The notes below the pieces were generated by a model that was given only the letters and a program-made list of their open reading frames with translations, ran no database searches and had not been told where the DNA came from. Of a stretch of 64,000 bases of DNA, positions 61,641 through 64,000 are shown in pieces; the first letter of the stretch is position 1, and the number at the start of each line of letters is the position of its first letter. Source of the stretch: CAXBES01 sp963974915 (lineage in GTDB: Bacteria > Bacteroidota > Bacteroidia > Flavobacteriales > Flavobacteriaceae). A program made the position numbers and the translations under genes. The stretch lies in NCBI GenBank assembly GCA_963974915.1, contig CAXBES010000011.1, positions 1 to 64,000 of the forward strand. Reading direction: 5' to 3'.

Positions 61641-62843
61641 ATGTCTAAAGGCGTAGCAATTACCGGTATGGGAATCATTTCTGCCATTGGAAACAATGTT
61701 TCAGAAAATTATGATGCGCTTGTTAATCTACAAAAAGGTATTTCCAGAGTTTCTAAAATTGATACCATCCATAGAAACGAGATCATGGTGGGAGAGATCG
61801 ATTTTACTAATGAGGAACTCGAAAAGCAACTTGGTTTAAATGCTGATAACAATTATTCGCGTACTGCATTACTCGGGGCGATCGCCGCTAAAGAGGCTGT
61901 AAAAGATGCTAAGATCACTGATATAAAGAAGTACAAAACCGGACTCATTTCGGCTACAAGTGTAGGTGGAATGGACAAAACAGAGAAGTATTTTTACGAT
62001 TATCTCGAGAATGAAGCGACCCAAAAATATATAGACGGACATCACGCCGGACATTCTACCCAAAAAATAGCCGAGCAACTAGGAATTGATGAAAGTCTGG
62101 TCACAACCATTAGCACAGCGTGTTCTTCGGCAGCAAATGCTATTATGTTTGGCGCCCGACTTATAAAATCTGGAAGACTTGAAAGAGTAATAGTGGGCGG
62201 GAGTGACTGTCTTTCTAAGTTTACGATCAATGGTTTTAAAACACTCATGATCTTAAGCGACACCTATAACACCCCTTTCGATGAGCATAGAAAAGGACTC
62301 AACCTCGGAGAAGCGGCGGCTTATTTAGTACTGGAAAGTGATACCGTGGTCAAGGCCGAAAACAAAAAGGTTTTGGCGTATGTAAAGGGCTACGGAAATG
62401 CTAATGACGCATACCATCAAACTGCATCTTCAGAGAATGGTGATGGTGCCACTTTGGCAATGGAAAAAGCATTGGAAGTAGGAGGATTAAAGGCCAGTGA
62501 TATAGATTATATCAATGCACATGGTACAGCCACCGGGAATAATGACCTTTCGGAAGGAAGAGCAATAATCAGAGTTTTTGGTCAAAATGTAACCGACTTT
62601 AGTTCGACAAAAGCGTACACCGGACATACATTGGCGGCTGCAGGAGCTGTTGAAGCAGTTTATTCAATTCTCGCTTTGCAAAATAATATCATCTTCCCTA
62701 ACCTAAATTTTGAAACGCAAATGAAGGAGTTTACAATTACTCCTCAAACCACCTTGAAGCAAAAAGAATTACAAACGGTTCTTTCAAATTCACTTGGCTT
62801 TGGAGGAAATTGTTCTACCGTAATATTTTCAAAACGAGCGTGA
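61641..62843 (+). CDS. Beta-ketoacyl synthase (third, KS of a KS-CLF pair)
   Basis: FabF-like condensing enzyme of 400 residues with a complete triad: C161 in ISTACSSAANAI, histidine in INAHGTATGNND and histidine in STKAYTGHTLAAAG. Its stop codon overlaps the start of the next, inactive ketosynthase-like gene by one base (TGATG), as for KS/CLF pairs such as ApeO-ApeC, so it is the likely aryl polyene chain-extending enzyme. Confidence 0.93.
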   Translation: MSKGVAITGMGIISAIGNNVSENYDALVNLQKGISRVSKIDTIHRNEIMVGEIDFTNEELEKQLGLNADNNYSRTALLGAIAAKEAVKDAKITDIKKYKTGLISATSVGGMDKTEKYFYDYLENEATQKYIDGHHAGHSTQKIAEQLGIDESLVTTISTACSSAANAIMFGARLIKSGRLERVIVGGSDCLSKFTINGFKTLMILSDTYNTPFDEHRKGLNLGEAAAYLVLESDTVVKAENKKVLAYVKGYGNANDAYHQTASSENGDGATLAMEKALEVGGLKASDIDYINAHGTATGNNDLSEGRAIIRVFGQNVTDFSSTKAYTGHTLAAAGAVEAVYSILALQNNIIFPNLNFETQMKEFTITPQTTLKQKELQTVLSNSLGFGGNCSTVIFSKRA

Positions 62844-63907
62844 TGAGAAAAGTCTTTATAACAGGTATAGGTGCAATTTCTGCTCAAAAGACTTTCAACT
62901 CAAATGAGTTTTTAGAAGAAATTATAGATTATAATGATAATGTTATTCCTGCTCATGACCCTGTCTATAAGGATTTTATTCCGCCTGCCGCAGCCAGAAG
63001 AATGGCAAAGGGCATTAAAATGGGTGTGGTTGCGTCCAAACTAGCTCTAACGGAGGCTGGCTTAGAAACAGTAGACGCGATAATAACAGGAACCGGAATG
63101 GGGTGTGTTCGCGATTCTGAAAAGTTTGTAAGCGCGATCATCGATAACAATGAAGAATTTTTAACTCCCACTTCTTTTATTCAATCAACTCATAATACAG
63201 TTGCGGGTCAGATCGCCCTCGGTTTAGAATGTAAAGGCTATAATTTTACTTATGTGCATTCGAGTGTCTCATTCGAATCTGCCCTGTTGGATGCTTCTCT
63301 CCAACTTCAGAATGATGAGGCAAATACAATTTTAGTTGGAGGTGTTGACGAATTGGGGGATCATACGGTGAAGATCCACCGACTCATTAACCACATAAAA
63401 CGGGAGCCGGTTTCTGTAAATTCTGTGCTTTCATCTAATTCAGAAGGTGCTGTCTTTAGTGAAGGAGCAAATTTCTTCGTACTTTCTAATGCAGTTAGTG
63501 ATCAATGTATTGCCGAAGTGTTGGAGATTGAAACTTTTAATTCGATAGAAAAAGAAGGTCTTACTACTGTCGCAAAAAGGTTTCTGGGAGATCAGAATCT
63601 GACCGCTGGAGACGTCGATCTCGTGATCATGGGTAATAACGGAGACCACAATTTTGATGATTACTACACTATTTTGCGGGATGGGTTGTTTGCCGAAAAA
63701 CCTCAAGCCTATTATAAACATTTGAGCGGAGAGTTTAATACAGTCTCATCATTTGGAGTTTGGATGGGGTCGAAAATACTGAAACATGGGAGCATTCCCG
63801 GAATTGCTAAACTAAATGATATTGAACCCTCTAAAATGGAAAGAATTCTGCTTTACAATCAATACCGAGGGGAAAATCATAGTTTTATTTTACTTCAGAA
63901 ATGCTAA
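62843..63907 (+). CDS. Catalytically dead ketosynthase-like protein (chain-length-factor-like)
   Basis: A 354-residue ketosynthase homologue; I start it at 62843 (MRKVFITGIGAIS) because of the one-base overlap with the upstream ketosynthase. At the active-cysteine position is H139 (FTYVHSSVS), the first catalytic histidine is replaced in IMGNNGDHNFDD, and the second in KHLSGEFNTVSSFG (glutamate). All three catalytic residues are therefore lost. It probably forms a heterodimer with the preceding ketosynthase and sets the chain length. Confidence 0.88.
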   Translation: MRKVFITGIGAISAQKTFNSNEFLEEIIDYNDNVIPAHDPVYKDFIPPAAARRMAKGIKMGVVASKLALTEAGLETVDAIITGTGMGCVRDSEKFVSAIIDNNEEFLTPTSFIQSTHNTVAGQIALGLECKGYNFTYVHSSVSFESALLDASLQLQNDEANTILVGGVDELGDHTVKIHRLINHIKREPVSVNSVLSSNSEGAVFSEGANFFVLSNAVSDQCIAEVLEIETFNSIEKEGLTTVAKRFLGDQNLTAGDVDLVIMGNNGDHNFDDYYTILRDGLFAEKPQAYYKHLSGEFNTVSSFGVWMGSKILKHGSIPGIAKLNDIEPSKMERILLYNQYRGENHSFILLQKC

Positions 63908-64000
63908 GGTTTAATTTTATAAATGCGCTGGCGGGAGCCGGAATTATTGCTTTACTGATTAATGAAATTGAAGGAAACCCACCCATTTCATGGTACCTTA
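63901..64000 (+). CDS. Partial gene at right edge (membrane-anchored N-terminus)
   Basis: An ATG overlapping the preceding stop by seven bases opens a frame of 33 codons that runs off the window (MLRFNFINALAGAGIIALL at the start). The first 21 residues are a hydrophobic segment, so the product is membrane-anchored or exported. The family cannot be named from this fragment. It is translationally coupled to the pigment operon, which continues to the right. Confidence 0.75.
   Translation, partial: MLRFNFINALAGAGIIALLINEIEGNPPISWYL

Noticed and set aside
62810..62842. N-terminal extension of the chain-length-factor-like protein
   Set aside because: It overlaps the upstream ketosynthase in another frame; the TGATG overlap at 62841-62845 marks the natural start.
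1..64000. Prophage, insertion sequence or genomic island
   Set aside because: No transposase, integrase, phage structural gene or target-site duplication is visible, and the gene content looks chromosomal throughout.

Overview
The window is typical of a marine-type member of the Flavobacteriaceae (Bacteroidota). It is AT-rich and tightly packed, and several start regions carry the Bacteroidota promoter pattern TTG-N19-TAnnTTTG. It holds a dialkylresorcinol/aryl-polyene (flexirubin-type) pigment operon whose tyrosine ammonia-lyase is closely flavobacterial, a DUF2723 membrane protein, an FHS-type sugar transporter, GH92, and the ExbB-ExbD-ExbD arrangement common in this group. There is no prophage, insertion sequence or CRISPR array.

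Layout. 0-4 kb: an ExbB / small membrane protein / ExbD / ExbD operon ended by a strong terminator, then a beta-barrel protein. 3.6-15.8 kb, mostly minus strand: a membrane protein, rpoN (sigma-54), asnS, an RND/MMPL exporter, a beta-barrel protein, then the translation block frr, pyrH, tsf, rpsB, rpsI and rplM. A structured leader RNA candidate precedes rpsB. 15.9-20.5 kb: pyruvate carboxylase with a 24-bp perfect palindrome in its promoter region, and a kinase-like protein of unknown role. 20.6-26.2 kb: a CBM9/DUF5916 outer-membrane protein and polA.

26.3-31.3 kb is a cyanophycin locus: isoaspartyl peptidase, a small unknown protein, cyanophycinase and cyanophycin synthetase. Together the three enzymes can make the Asp-Arg storage polymer, cut it to dipeptides and hydrolyse the dipeptides. 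31.8-37.1 kb is a minus-strand operon for N-glycan salvage: a GH92 alpha-mannosidase lipoprotein, a Tat-exported glycosylasparaginase and a sugar transporter. 37.2-42.8 kb: a metallophosphoesterase, a single-cysteine thioredoxin-like protein, a polysaccharide deacetylase and a large DUF2723 membrane protein. tRNA-Gln(UUG) follows, then a 0.6-kb non-coding stretch with a 21-bp perfect hairpin and about 11 tandem copies of a 26/29-bp repeat, then a small secreted protein.

44.4 kb to the right edge is the pigment locus. A divergent flavin-dependent halogenase-like gene faces an 18+ kb plus-strand operon whose genes abut or overlap: tyrosine ammonia-lyase, WG-repeat protein, ketoreductase, ketosynthase, ACP, LPLAT-type acyltransferase, DarA, DarB, two FabZ-like dehydratases, a small HTH-like protein, a BtrH-type acyl transfer protein, an ABC exporter pair, thioesterase, second ketosynthase, methyltransferase, half-length ketosynthase-like protein, second ACP, third ketosynthase, a ketosynthase-like partner lacking all catalytic residues (chain-length-factor-like), and a gene cut by the window edge. 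The likely logic is as follows. The lyase supplies 4-coumarate, the ketosynthase/ketoreductase/dehydratase set extends it to an aryl polyene acid on ACP, DarA/DarB build a dialkylresorcinol, and an acyltransferase joins the two. Methylation and perhaps halogenation decorate the product, and the ABC pair exports it. No aryl-acid activating ligase is visible, so the locus probably continues to the right.
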